Part shown: piece after piece, positions 35,926 to 45,437 of the stretch
How the letters are laid out: each line of letters opens with the position of its first letter
How positions within the stretch are numbered: the stretch's first letter is position 1
DNA from: Arenicellales bacterium
Lineage (GTDB): Bacteria; Pseudomonadota; Gammaproteobacteria; Arenicellales; JAHEKD01
Assembly: GCA_028284225.1 (NCBI GenBank)
Contig: JANQSD010000001.1
Span: forward strand, 400,609-464,608
DNA length: 64,000 nt
Direction of reading: 5' to 3'
Made by a program: the position numbers and the translations under genes
The notes under the pieces: model-generated
What the model saw: only the letters and a program-made list of their open reading frames with translations
What the model was told of the DNA's origin: nothing
The model's database searches: none

Positions 35926-36980
35926 GAGACTAGGTCTTCCAGTTTGACTAGAGAGTTATTGGCCAGTTGATAGTACATGTTGTCGTAGTTAAGGATATTA
36001 GTAGCAGTATTGCTTTCTAGAAATTGTCTTGTTGACGATAACTCCTGTTGCCAATTTCTATTATGTGCAAAACATTTATAGTAGTCGTTGATGTGTTGCA
36101 AGTGAAGTACAAACGATAGCTGTTGGCGTTTGTGATAATGATCAATTGCTGTATTGAATTCAGTGGAATCTTTTTTCTCAAGGGTAGCTGCTGCTAAGAT
36201 TGCGCTATGTATCGCTGCGCCAATACCATTGCCGCAAATTGGATCAACAGTAAAAGCAGCATGGCCGACTGCGAGCCAGCGATTTGATCCGAGGCTTGAC
36301 AGTATTTTGGGTGAGGCAGGGAAGCAGGCAATGCGTTCAATATTTCTACTATGAGTATAAAAATTAATTAAACTGGACTGTTGAATTGCATTTTCTAAAA
36401 TAGATTTATGATTGGCTTCAGCATTGGTTACTGGACACATCATTTGCACTATGGCGCGATTTGTAGAGACAGGGAACATAAATAGCCAGCCATTTTCGAC
36501 CGTTTCAGTTATGCAATGGTCCAGGCTAGCCTCGACCTGGGTTGTAATCATTTCTCTGCTGCCAAAAAAAGTATTCGTTGCCCCGGCTAATTTATATGCT
36601 ATTTGGCTCCTGCGCCCAGTTGCGTCAATATGGCATTCGATCGATTCATCGTCATTGTTTTCTTTGCAAAATAAAATGTCACTGAGTGATCTTTCCAAGC
36701 TTGAATTTAATTGATTCAACTTTATTGCTTTGGCATGTGCATTAACAACTTTGGGCGCATCATCACCCCATTTGACGATTCGGTGTTGAATCGGGTATCC
36801 AAGTTCGACGATATTTTTATCTTCAAATATTTGGGCTAGTAACTGTAAGGTACTTAGGTCAATTAAAACACTTAATTCACTGGAGAATGGTTTCCCGTTA
36901 ATTTTTACATTGAATCCCTTTTGCAAAAGCAAGTTTGCACAAGAAAGTGCAGTTACACCACGACCATGAATCAGAATCAT
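35922..36980 (-). CDS. FAD-dependent monooxygenase (LodB/QhpG-like)
   Basis: The 352-residue protein begins with a Rossmann FAD fold (ILIHGRGVTALSCANLLLQKG; GxGxxxxxxA) and has the second FAD motif GHAAFTVDPICGNGIGAAI. ATGRRSQIAY in the middle matches the D/ATG motif of group A flavin monooxygenases and tryptophan halogenases. In LodA and QHNDH systems such an enzyme hydroxylates the active-site Trp on the way to CTQ. That role is inferred from neighbours (radical SAM, LodA-like, subtilase). The gene lies 6 bp after the ferritin-like gene. Confidence 0.8.
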   Translation of the reverse strand: MILIHGRGVTALSCANLLLQKGFNVKINGKPFSSELSVLIDLSTLQLLAQIFEDKNIVELGYPIQHRIVKWGDDAPKVVNAHAKAIKLNQLNSSLERSLSDILFCKENNDDESIECHIDATGRRSQIAYKLAGATNTFFGSREMITTQVEASLDHCITETVENGWLFMFPVSTNRAIVQMMCPVTNAEANHKSILENAIQQSSLINFYTHSRNIERIACFPASPKILSSLGSNRWLAVGHAAFTVDPICGNGIGAAIHSAILAAATLEKKDSTEFNTAIDHYHKRQQLSFVLHLQHINDYYKCFAHNRNWQQELSSTRQFLESNTATNILNYDNMYYQLANNSLVKLEDLVS

Positions 36981-36986
36981 GCTGAT

Positions 36987-38666
36987 TTAGGTCGGGCGAT
37001 TAATGGGTGTGAATCTGGTGTCTGCCGGCGCAATAAAAGTGACTCTTATATTATCTGCCGCAAGTGCTTCACACAGGCCTCTTAGCCCGTCAGGTCTGGC
37101 TAACATATCCGCACGGGATTGCGCGATTAGATCGGCTCCGGAGGGCAAGCCGATCAAATATGCCTGATGCAGTAATTCAAGCAGATCCTTATAGGTATTT
37201 TGCAGTTGAACATGGGAATTAATACTGTTATCTGGTTCATCAAGTTGCAACAGATAAGCAGATTCAGGGTGCCGTCCTAGCCACTCCTTAATAAAACTAA
37301 ACGTGTCAAAATGGTCAGTGCCGTCAGCCATAATGGACTCGACTACTGCTTCCAATGGCCCCGGTGCTAATTGCTTAACAGTTTCGAGGATACGTCCATA
37401 GAGCCCATCTACTGAGAATGAAGGGCGCTCGATATCAATAAACGAGTCAAGTGTTGCCATGGTCAATGAACGAAATTGCAAGGGCCTGGTGGTGTTGCCG
37501 CCGGTGGGTAGCTCACTGGCAACTTGCAATGCGGGTGTGAATTCAGGAATAAGACCCCGTTCAAAAAATGCGCGCAACATGTCGTTGGCTGCACGGATGT
37601 GCCGCATTTCACCAATTGCAATACGCATAATTTCAGCAAATGAGGCATTCACATCATCTGCTAAAGTGCCGCCGGCAGCTGCCCGGTCAAGAGAATAGGC
37701 AGCGGATAAATATTCAAGTGTGACAGCAAGTTCAACACCGGCAGCATAGCGCACGTGAGCAACTAAATCAGCAATCGTTAAAAAAGGATCTGCTGTAAAC
37801 ATGAGAGGAGTGTATGTTGCGCCTTGTTCCCGTCCATCGAGTACTACTCCCAGTTCTTGCCAGCGATGATTAATTTCATAATGACGCATTTCATCAGCTC
37901 TAGTCATGCTTGCTGCGGGTGGCGGGCTTGCTATTGTGCCTTTGTCTGAACGCTGCCAGGCAACTGGTCGGTCTAGGGCCAAATCAGGACCCATATCAGC
38001 AGGTTTTTGAGGCATGGCAATATCCGGGTGATTGGAGGCCCAATAAAAGCAGCCGCAATCTCTAAAATCATGCGTCCAGGGTGAACATAGTGATTGTGAT
38101 AATTCCCCTGGAGAAAAAACTTCATTGATTGCGCCTTCTTGATCAAGATATGAAATACGTTTGCCACTCAATGTACGCGTTACAGGGACTGCACCGGCCG
38201 GTAGGCGTGTCAGCGTAATAGTTACATCAGAATCTTCAGGTAACAGACGCACAGCCGTCCAGGCGTCTGCAGGAATATCATTTCTTGTTCCAAAATCGTC
38301 ACTGCTTAGATCCAGCTGACCAAACGGTCCAAAATTGCCAGATATTTGATTGACTATCCAGAATTCATCCGGATTTGGGCTGGCGGTATCTTCGGCAATC
38401 ATTTGATAAGTATCAACCATTTGTTGCGAAAGCCCTGCCGTTTGTGCTGCCAGAAGATTTACCCCAGCCACCAGCATATTACCACCGATGAAATCAACAG
38501 CCAGGTGTGGAAAAAACCGACGCTCCAGGTTGCGAATATCGCATTCAAGGCCGGGAAAACAATTACCAACACCTGACTCAAGCCGAGAGGTGGCCGTATT
38601 TCCCGATACTAATTCTGTTTGCCAGGCAGTTACATTGCGTGGATGAAATTTGATTTCGTCGCTCAT
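36987..38666 (-). CDS. LodA-like Cys/Trp segment fused to a VioB-type ferritin-like domain
   Basis: The 559-residue protein has two parts. Residues about 30-225 hold SGVGNCFPGLECDIRN (C36, C42) and PGELSQSLCSPWTHDF-RDCGCFYWASNHPD (C194, C204, C206, W209). They resemble the LodA segments that carry the Cys and Trp of the CTQ cofactor (PG[I/L]E and PGDLT...PWQ-D). Residues about 290-400 form a ferritin-like domain as in VioB (VELAVTLEYLSAAYSL and IGEMRHIRAANDML), with E and E-x-x-H di-metal ligands. This fusion is not one I know. It overlaps the radical SAM gene by 4 bp. The residue correspondences are inference from motif shape. Confidence 0.65.
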   Translation of the reverse strand: MSDEIKFHPRNVTAWQTELVSGNTATSRLESGVGNCFPGLECDIRNLERRFFPHLAVDFIGGNMLVAGVNLLAAQTAGLSQQMVDTYQMIAEDTASPNPDEFWIVNQISGNFGPFGQLDLSSDDFGTRNDIPADAWTAVRLLPEDSDVTITLTRLPAGAVPVTRTLSGKRISYLDQEGAINEVFSPGELSQSLCSPWTHDFRDCGCFYWASNHPDIAMPQKPADMGPDLALDRPVAWQRSDKGTIASPPPAASMTRADEMRHYEINHRWQELGVVLDGREQGATYTPLMFTADPFLTIADLVAHVRYAAGVELAVTLEYLSAAYSLDRAAAGGTLADDVNASFAEIMRIAIGEMRHIRAANDMLRAFFERGLIPEFTPALQVASELPTGGNTTRPLQFRSLTMATLDSFIDIERPSFSVDGLYGRILETVKQLAPGPLEAVVESIMADGTDHFDTFSFIKEWLGRHPESAYLLQLDEPDNSINSHVQLQNTYKDLLELLHQAYLIGLPSGADLIAQSRADMLARPDGLRGLCEALAADNIRVTFIAPADTRFTPINRPT

Positions 38667-39958
38667 TTTGATCCTCCAATAAAAATCTTGTTCTGTTGTT
38701 CCGCGGTCAGGCCGGAATAACTGCTAAGACAAAACTCCAGCCAGCGACGGATAAAGTTACAACTGTCTGGGTTTCTTGACTTGGCTTCCTGGTGACAGGA
38801 GCCTGAACATAAATACTTTGCCCAGCATGTTTGGCAATCAGTTTGGTTGTGCACATGACGATGGTTTAAAAATTCTTTTCTTTTACCCTGATCAATGCTG
38901 CTGTTATTTCCCATTAAGAATTGACGATTGCCTATGGCCCGATGGCAGGCATACCAGTCACCATTAGCTGCAACGGAGAAATATCCGCCGCCCGCACCAC
39001 ATGGATAAGGCGAGCAGGCTCCGCGATGAATCTGTTTTAATGCAATAACTAAATTACTAAATGCGCTATGACCTTCATTTTTCAAACGTTCAAGCTCACG
39101 AGAGCCTAATTTAATAAAAGCATCAAAATACTTGTTCCAGTCTTGCCCGTGTAATGCTTGCGAGAGAGAACCTACCCGCACCGGGGCAAAACCAATGTCC
39201 CTAAATCCAAGCTCACGGATAGCATCGAAGCGCTCAAGCAGAGAAAAATCATTGCGCGTCACCGTTGCCCTGGCGTTAATCTGAGCTTGCCCGGGGTTTT
39301 TAAGAAGCGGGGTTATCTTGTGCTTTAAACGGGAGAAGTCGGCGCCTTTTCGCTGTTGTTCATGTAATACCTTGCCACCGTCAATACTTATTGTGACAGC
39401 AAAGCGGTGTGAACGCATAAGCTGCCGATCTGACTTGTTTAAGATCGTTCCATTGGTGGTGACAGAGAAACGAACATCCTGATTTAACGCCTGTCCTCTG
39501 TTAATGGAATAGTGTGTCGCTTTATGTATCAAGCTGCGGTTGATAAAAGGCTCTCCACCTAAATAACCTATGGTGACCGGGGCATTGCGATCACTTGAAC
39601 TAAGCAGTTTATCAATGGCATTTCGAGCGGTTGCCCAGGACATTTTTTCTTGTTGTGCACCATTAAAACTACCCTTGCTCGCATAACAATATGCGCATCC
39701 CAAATTGCAGCTGGAACTCACGTTCAGAGATATGCTTTGTGGTGGCAGTGGCTCTGGAACCTGCATAGACTGCAATGGTTTGTGTTTTAAAATTGAAGAT
39801 AGTTGCTTCAGTGTCACACTGTCATTGCAGTCTAATTTTTGCTTTACATCATTAGTAATATCATAAACACGGCTATCTCCGACAACGAATAGGTGACTGG
39901 ACCCATCGGATGTAAATGTTTTCCAAGCAGGTGAGGATGAATTTGATAGCTGTGACAT
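38663..39958 (-). CDS. radical SAM/SPASM peptide-modifying enzyme (QhpD-like)
   Basis: The 431-residue protein has an N-terminal region of about 70 residues that may bind substrate. The radical SAM cluster is C84-x3-C88-x2-C91 (SSSCNLGCAYCYA) followed by GYLGGEPFINR. A C-terminal SPASM domain provides auxiliary clusters (CGAGGGYFSVAANGDWYACHR and CQTCWAKYLCSGSCHQEA). QhpD of this type makes Cys-to-Asp/Glu thioether crosslinks in the QHNDH gamma subunit. Here it lies between the two 559-residue LodA-related genes, overlapping both (TAATG, and 4 bp), so one of them is the likely substrate. Confidence 0.88.
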   Translation of the reverse strand: MSQLSNSSSPAWKTFTSDGSSHLFVVGDSRVYDITNDVKQKLDCNDSVTLKQLSSILKHKPLQSMQVPEPLPPQSISLNVSSSCNLGCAYCYASKGSFNGAQQEKMSWATARNAIDKLLSSSDRNAPVTIGYLGGEPFINRSLIHKATHYSINRGQALNQDVRFSVTTNGTILNKSDRQLMRSHRFAVTISIDGGKVLHEQQRKGADFSRLKHKITPLLKNPGQAQINARATVTRNDFSLLERFDAIRELGFRDIGFAPVRVGSLSQALHGQDWNKYFDAFIKLGSRELERLKNEGHSAFSNLVIALKQIHRGACSPYPCGAGGGYFSVAANGDWYACHRAIGNRQFLMGNNSSIDQGKRKEFLNHRHVHNQTDCQTCWAKYLCSGSCHQEAKSRNPDSCNFIRRWLEFCLSSYSGLTAEQQNKIFIGGSK

Positions 39959-41637
39959 TAGATCGGATCAGTAGCTGAATTTAACTGCTCTAATACTCGT
40001 GCGCGTCGCTGTTCTGCAGCCGGGCTTAATGTTTGAGGCATAAGGGCCTCTTCCTCAACTAAAACCGGGCCGGTCAGAACCCGGCGTTGCCATTCCATTA
40101 ACAATTCATATTGCCACTGAGTCAATGTCAATGGCTGAGCATTACTGTTTCTCATGAAAGGGGGCATTTGCATTGTCGTTGCGCCGGGGTTTTCGTTATC
40201 CGCTACAAAGAAAGCAGGACGGATTAATTCTTCAAACCGATTGGGGTTTTCTCGAATAAAACGTTTCAACGCTACAATGTCAGAAAGATTGCGATGGCGC
40301 TCACGAGCACGTTGGCTTACTGGAAGTGGCTGGTTAGTTGAAGGGGCACTCAGAGAAATATTTCCATCTCGTAGTGCGTCAAAACCACCCATGGCCCGGG
40401 TGGGGGCTACGGTTTGATCATTAGGAATTTGCGAGGCACGTTGCTGGCTTGCAGAAAGGCTGGTTGCAAAACTGGCTCGCCACAAATCCACATTGAATAA
40501 GGAGACTGTTTCATAGGTTCTTTCAAATAAATCTTCAACCCAGCGATCAAGCTCATCATCAGTAATTGATAAATTACGTTGATCCTTTGTTCCAGAGCGG
40601 TCATTAAAACTATCAGCCAACGATACAAAAGGCCGCCTGTCAGGTGAATAATCGGGAGGGCCACAAAAGACTGTTGCTGTTGAAGTAAGAGCGGGTCTGC
40701 CGATCGAATTTTGGTCAATACTAACACTTAATGAAATTTCGCAAGTATCATCGATAATGCCGAGCGAGGGATCATTGCCACCGCTTTGCTCTGCGCCGTC
40801 ATAAGTATCACCAGGAGAAACAAGCCCGCTGGGAGGCTCGCCTAATCGAACTGTAACACGTTCAGTGGTTGCACCAGCCCAGCCGGCCGCTGCATTGAGA
40901 AAACTATTACCGGCTTTAACGGCTGAAAATCCACGAGACCTGGAAGTGGGTAACACTGTTTGTTCTGATCCAGGTGGTCCGTAAAATTCGCCGGTAGCGG
41001 GTGTTATCCTGATTCTGATTGTTTCGATATTGACATCATCAGCCCAGGTTACTCCGGCATTGTCCGGAGGTTGAATTCCGGGTCGGATTACTTGAACACG
41101 ACCCAAAGCAATTGAACGGTCAACAGGGATCATTGGAATCGCTGCTGCGTTAGTGATTAAGCTGCCTGCATGAATTGTGAAGGGAGTATGTTGATCACCT
41201 CGTATTTGCATCGGGCTAATCGTTCCATAACGATGATTTGGGTCACCGGTACGTCGAGCCACTTTTAAATTCATAGCTGAAATCTCAAATGTGATGTTTG
41301 CGTTGTTGAGACCATGTGCAGTAAGAACAGAAGTTGTTAATGGCTGGCGCTGCCAATTGTCTTCATCACCATCGTTACCAACATCACACCAAAGTTCAAT
41401 GAAGGGGGCCACCGGACGTAGTTGGCCGCTATCCTTCAATACAATTCGGTCAGGCATTCTTGGAATAACACTGCCATCATCTTGTATATCTAAAGTCCAT
41501 TGTGGCTTTATTTGAGTTTCACCGATAACATGGGGGTCTTCAGACGCGATCCATGAAAATGCATCTAATGGTACTGAGCTTTCCCCAAGCCTGGCGATAG
41601 AAATTGGCGGGTTACAGATAATTCTTTGAATAGGCAT
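39958..41637 (-). CDS. LodA/GoxA-like scaffold protein, first gene of the operon
   Basis: The 559-residue cytoplasmic-type protein begins IICNPPISIARLGESS, like the IHPAIGIARVGNS opening of LodA/GoxA oxidases. It ends with MPPFMRNSNAQPLTLTQWQY, like their C-terminal helix region. It is shorter than LodA (about 700 residues) and has few Cys, and I see no CTQ Cys-Trp pair in it. That segment seems to be in the ferritin fusion two genes downstream. Good Shine-Dalgarno GGAGG lies just upstream. I infer that the two proteins form a split LodA-like enzyme. Confidence 0.65.
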   Translation of the reverse strand: MPIQRIICNPPISIARLGESSVPLDAFSWIASEDPHVIGETQIKPQWTLDIQDDGSVIPRMPDRIVLKDSGQLRPVAPFIELWCDVGNDGDEDNWQRQPLTTSVLTAHGLNNANITFEISAMNLKVARRTGDPNHRYGTISPMQIRGDQHTPFTIHAGSLITNAAAIPMIPVDRSIALGRVQVIRPGIQPPDNAGVTWADDVNIETIRIRITPATGEFYGPPGSEQTVLPTSRSRGFSAVKAGNSFLNAAAGWAGATTERVTVRLGEPPSGLVSPGDTYDGAEQSGGNDPSLGIIDDTCEISLSVSIDQNSIGRPALTSTATVFCGPPDYSPDRRPFVSLADSFNDRSGTKDQRNLSITDDELDRWVEDLFERTYETVSLFNVDLWRASFATSLSASQQRASQIPNDQTVAPTRAMGGFDALRDGNISLSAPSTNQPLPVSQRARERHRNLSDIVALKRFIRENPNRFEELIRPAFFVADNENPGATTMQMPPFMRNSNAQPLTLTQWQYELLMEWQRRVLTGPVLVEEEALMPQTLSPAAEQRRARVLEQLNSATDPI

Positions 41638-42273
41638 TACTTATCCTCCGATTAGCCAAGTAATTAGTTGAACCTATCTCAAAATGCTCTTTTACATTGA
41701 GTAAACTACGCTTTTTCGCTCACTTTGCCTCGCCTAAACGTCGCTCGGCCATTTTGGTATAGGTTTTAAATATTTTCTTTTATTCATTTTTTATCTTTAA
41801 CACTAATTCAATACCATTATTTTTTTAAATAGTAAAGAGGTTTGTAGTGATTTAGACTAATTTCATGGTTTTTATGATTATTAAGATTCAAGGTAAATAC
41901 CGAATAGAGTCGTCAACACATCACATTTATTTTTGAGTTGTTAGATTTGGTAACTTAAACGTTTTTGTTATCTGGTATTCTTAAAGCTCTCAATATATAT
42001 CATTATGACTAAAGTCATATAGATAATATTTGAAAAAATCATAATATTTAATGTATTAATTTTCTAAGCCTGGACACAAGTTAAACTTGCAACTTTTATA
42101 GTTGGGTTAAGCAGCCAATAGCTAAGGGCTGAGCATGAAGTTAGAAAAGTTAACAAATTCTAAAAAAATTTAGATCAAAAAGGGGAGGAGTTGGAAAAGT
42201 CATATTTCACAACTACTGAATGCATCTAAGATTTTATTAGAAAAGACTGGCTTTTATCATACGAGGGATAATA
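41638..42273. promoter_or_regulatory. divergent promoter region with inverted repeat
   Basis: The 636 bp separate the minus-strand LodA-like operon from the plus-strand RNase T2 operon and hold no supported gene. TATGAC-TAAA-GTCATA (42004-42019) is a perfect 6-bp inverted repeat and is a candidate operator. It is similar in geometry to FNR-type sites but with ATGAC half-sites. The rest is AT-rich. Confidence 0.45.
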
Positions 42274-43335
42274 ATGAGGCACATAATTTATTTGCTCATA
42301 AACAACAAACTATTGAGCAATAAAAAAACTAGTGATCATATACACAAATTTAGAATTGACTTTTATTTGCTTTTTTTAATTGCACTGTCAATCCAGTTGC
42401 TAGCGAATAATTCATACGCATTTGAGAAACTGGAAGGTTGTTTTATTGCAGAACAACCCTGTGAAGGGTTTCGTTCTATACGTAAACAGAATAACCCGGA
42501 AAATGTAACACTTGAGGTTGGAAAATCGTATGAATTGTTAGGTCAGAACAAAGCTAATAGTCCGAGCCATTATCAGATTTATATCCCGGATTTAACTTCA
42601 CCGGCCCGTTGGGTTGAATTATCATGTGGCCAGATTCAGCATGACTGTGAACTAGAGGCAGATGAGACTGATGATGACTCGAAGGATAATTATGTCCTGG
42701 CTTTCAGTTGGCAACCTGCTTTTTGTGAATCACATCAATCTAAGCCGGAATGTGCGTCAATGACACAAGGCCGATTTGATGCAACTCAGTTTACTTTGCA
42801 CGGGCTTTGGCCACAACCACGTAATAACACTTACTGTGGAGTTGACAGCACACAAAAAGCAATTGATCGAAGAAAGCGATGGGACCTGCTTGATGAGTTG
42901 GATTTGACGGATGAAACAAGACAACGTTTGAATATCATTATGCCCGGAACTCAATCTTTTTTACAGCGACATGAGTGGATCAAGCACGGCGTATGTTATA
43001 GCGATACCGCTGAAGAATATTACACTGAATCGATCTCACTCATCGATCAAATAAATGCATCAGAACTCCAGGATCTTTTCGAAATGAATATCGGTCGAGA
43101 TGTCAGCCTTGTCGAAGTCAAGAAATCACTTGAAGACTCGTTCGGCGATGATGCCGGTGATCGTATTAGTATGAAGTGTCAGCGTCACGCCGGAGACCAG
43201 CTTATCGTTGAGTTTTTCCTGCAACTTAAGGGAGAGATCACCTTAGAAACGAAAATTGCTGATCTTATACATGCCGCACCTGTGACAAATTCAAACTGTC
43301 ACGAAGGTATAGTGGATATGGTCGGTTTTCAATAA
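42274..43335 (+). CDS. secreted RNase T2 family protein
   Basis: The 353-residue protein has a late signal or anchor (FYLLFLIALSIQLLANNSYA at about 30-49), an N-terminal domain of about 100 residues of unknown type, and an RNase T2 domain. Catalytic segment CAS I is FTLHGLWP with H176. CAS II is HEWIKHGVC with H233, E234 and H238. It should cleave single-stranded RNA to 2',3'-cyclic phosphates in the periplasm or outside. The next gene follows 17 bp downstream, so it starts a four-gene unit with a subtilase, a metallo-beta-lactamase and a membrane protein. Confidence 0.88.
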   Translation: MRHIIYLLINNKLLSNKKTSDHIHKFRIDFYLLFLIALSIQLLANNSYAFEKLEGCFIAEQPCEGFRSIRKQNNPENVTLEVGKSYELLGQNKANSPSHYQIYIPDLTSPARWVELSCGQIQHDCELEADETDDDSKDNYVLAFSWQPAFCESHQSKPECASMTQGRFDATQFTLHGLWPQPRNNTYCGVDSTQKAIDRRKRWDLLDELDLTDETRQRLNIIMPGTQSFLQRHEWIKHGVCYSDTAEEYYTESISLIDQINASELQDLFEMNIGRDVSLVEVKKSLEDSFGDDAGDRISMKCQRHAGDQLIVEFFLQLKGEITLETKIADLIHAAPVTNSNCHEGIVDMVGFQ

Positions 43336-43352
43336 ATACGGAGGACTACAAA

Positions 43353-45437
43353 ATGAAGCAAAAACCAATTTTCGGAACGCATACCCGAAAAGTACAGCCC
43401 AGGTTACGAATGGTGGCTAACGGTAGTTCTAAAGTAAACGGTGTACGTTCACAAACAGCAAGTAATCTTAAAATTACCAACAAACATGACTTAATAAAAA
43501 AAGGTCCTGTCGAGCCAACTATTGAATCATCTCTTAGAGCAGCAAGTGTGAAATTAAAGAGGGGCAGTATCAGTACACCGGTGCAGGATGTGGAATCTAG
43601 CATATTTGTTCATTTTACTCATACAAAAGATGGTGCCAAACAAGAAGCGGATATTTGCCACCGATCTGCCGGTGCTGTTGTCAGCCGGTCACGGGAAAAC
43701 ATGAGCACTGCCAGTGTGCCGCTAAGCGAGTTAGAGGATTTAGTGAATGACAATTGCATAGCCTATATTGAGCAGGGAGAATCTCTCAAATCACCTGTTA
43801 CTTTAAACAATGGTGACACCGCAGCGCCGACGATAAGCGAAAGACAAATCAGAACAACAGGCGGTCATAATGTTCTCATTGGCGTGATCGATGCAGAAGG
43901 ATTTGATTTTGCCCATGAAGACTTTCTTGATGACAATGGTAAAACACGCTTTGTCAGTATTTGGGATCAAGGTAGTGAATCAGGACCTCATCCAGCAGAT
44001 GTTGGTAAATCGTTTGATTATGGTAGAGAAATTTCTCAAAAAAATATGAATACTGCTATTGATAAATCAGCAGCTTTTGGTCTGCCTGCAGTAAAACTGG
44101 AACCACAATCACAAATGGTACTCGACTCACATGCTACCCATGTAGCCAGCATTGCTGCCGGGAATCGAGGGGTATGTCGAAATGCTCGAATTGTCGGTGT
44201 GCTGATTGATATTCCTAAAAATTCCGACAAGAAAGAAGAAAGACGAAAGTCTTTCTATGATTCAACACGAATAGTTCATGCTATAGATTACATTATAGAA
44301 ACAGCAGAAAAAATAAAAAGAGAAGAAGGTCTGGATGAACTGCCGGTTTCAATCAACATTAGTTTGGGGACTAATAGTAATGCGCATGATGGTAGCAGCG
44401 CGCTTTGTCGCTGGGTAGATGCAGTATTAACCGAGCCGGGAATAAGCATAAGTGTGGCGGCGGGGAATGCCGGTCAATCTCTGCTTGATGCGCCAGACGA
44501 TTCAGGTTTTATTATGGGACAGATACATTCAAGTGGAAAACTTGATGCACAAGGATTGAATGTTGATCTTGAATGGCAGGTTGTTGGTAATACCTATACT
44601 GATGTTTCTGAGAATGAGATGGAAATTTGGTATAGCCCTGCTGATCGTTTTAGTGTTTCGGTGAAACCACCTGGGGAAGATTGGTTAGAAATTGTAGATC
44701 CGGGCAGGTTTATTGAAAACAAAATGATTGCAAATGGGTCAATGGTGAGTATCTATAATGAGTTATATCACCCGATCAATGGGGCAAATTATATTTCAAT
44801 TTATCTCACCCCCTTTTTATCAGAAACGGATGTAATTGGAGTAAAACCAGGCACATGGAAAGTACGACTGCACGGCACACAGGTAAGGGATGGGTATTTC
44901 CATGCATGGATTGAACGTGATGATCCGGGTGATGTTACACCTGACGGTAGCCCATATAGCTATTGGCGATTCCCGTCGTTTTTCTCTGAAACCAGTAATG
45001 TAGATAATTCATCAGTCAGTTCACTTGCTTGTGCTAACAACGTAATTTCGGTTGCAAATTTAGACGCTGAAAATAATCTAATTAATATCTCCAGTAGTCA
45101 AGGGCCGACGCGGGACAATCGCAATAAGCCTGAAATTGCTGCACCGGGTACAAATATTGTAGCTGCAAAAGGCTTTAACTTCGATAGCGATGAGTTGTGG
45201 ACCAGTATGACTGGAACCAGTATGGCCAGTCCTTATGTCGCTGGGGTTGCAGGATTAATGCTTCACTATAACCCCCACTTAACTTCCGCACAAATTCGGG
45301 GAATTCTGCAACGAACAGCAAAACCCTTGCCCGGTGCAACTTATGAGTGGAACGATCAGGCAGGCTACGGTGTCATCGACCCTGAAGCCTGTCTCGATGA
45401 AGTCAATGATGTATACACAAGGAGGGATTTAGAATGA
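43353..45437 (+). CDS. subtilase (S8) with N-terminal prodomain-like region
   Basis: The 694-residue protein lacks a signal peptide. Residues about 80-150 resemble an inhibitor/prodomain (SIFVHFTHTKDGAKQ...). The triad is D180 (IGVIDAEGFDF), H260 (DSHATHVASIAAG) and S623 (TGTSMASPY). An inserted beta domain ends in GYFHAWIERDD, as in the subtilase at 34168-35664, so the two are related. GGAGG precedes ATG. The stop overlaps the next gene by 4 bp. A cytoplasmic activated protease, or one exported by an unknown route, is possible. Confidence 0.88.
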   Translation: MKQKPIFGTHTRKVQPRLRMVANGSSKVNGVRSQTASNLKITNKHDLIKKGPVEPTIESSLRAASVKLKRGSISTPVQDVESSIFVHFTHTKDGAKQEADICHRSAGAVVSRSRENMSTASVPLSELEDLVNDNCIAYIEQGESLKSPVTLNNGDTAAPTISERQIRTTGGHNVLIGVIDAEGFDFAHEDFLDDNGKTRFVSIWDQGSESGPHPADVGKSFDYGREISQKNMNTAIDKSAAFGLPAVKLEPQSQMVLDSHATHVASIAAGNRGVCRNARIVGVLIDIPKNSDKKEERRKSFYDSTRIVHAIDYIIETAEKIKREEGLDELPVSINISLGTNSNAHDGSSALCRWVDAVLTEPGISISVAAGNAGQSLLDAPDDSGFIMGQIHSSGKLDAQGLNVDLEWQVVGNTYTDVSENEMEIWYSPADRFSVSVKPPGEDWLEIVDPGRFIENKMIANGSMVSIYNELYHPINGANYISIYLTPFLSETDVIGVKPGTWKVRLHGTQVRDGYFHAWIERDDPGDVTPDGSPYSYWRFPSFFSETSNVDNSSVSSLACANNVISVANLDAENNLINISSSQGPTRDNRNKPEIAAPGTNIVAAKGFNFDSDELWTSMTGTSMASPYVAGVAGLMLHYNPHLTSAQIRGILQRTAKPLPGATYEWNDQAGYGVIDPEACLDEVNDVYTRRDLE

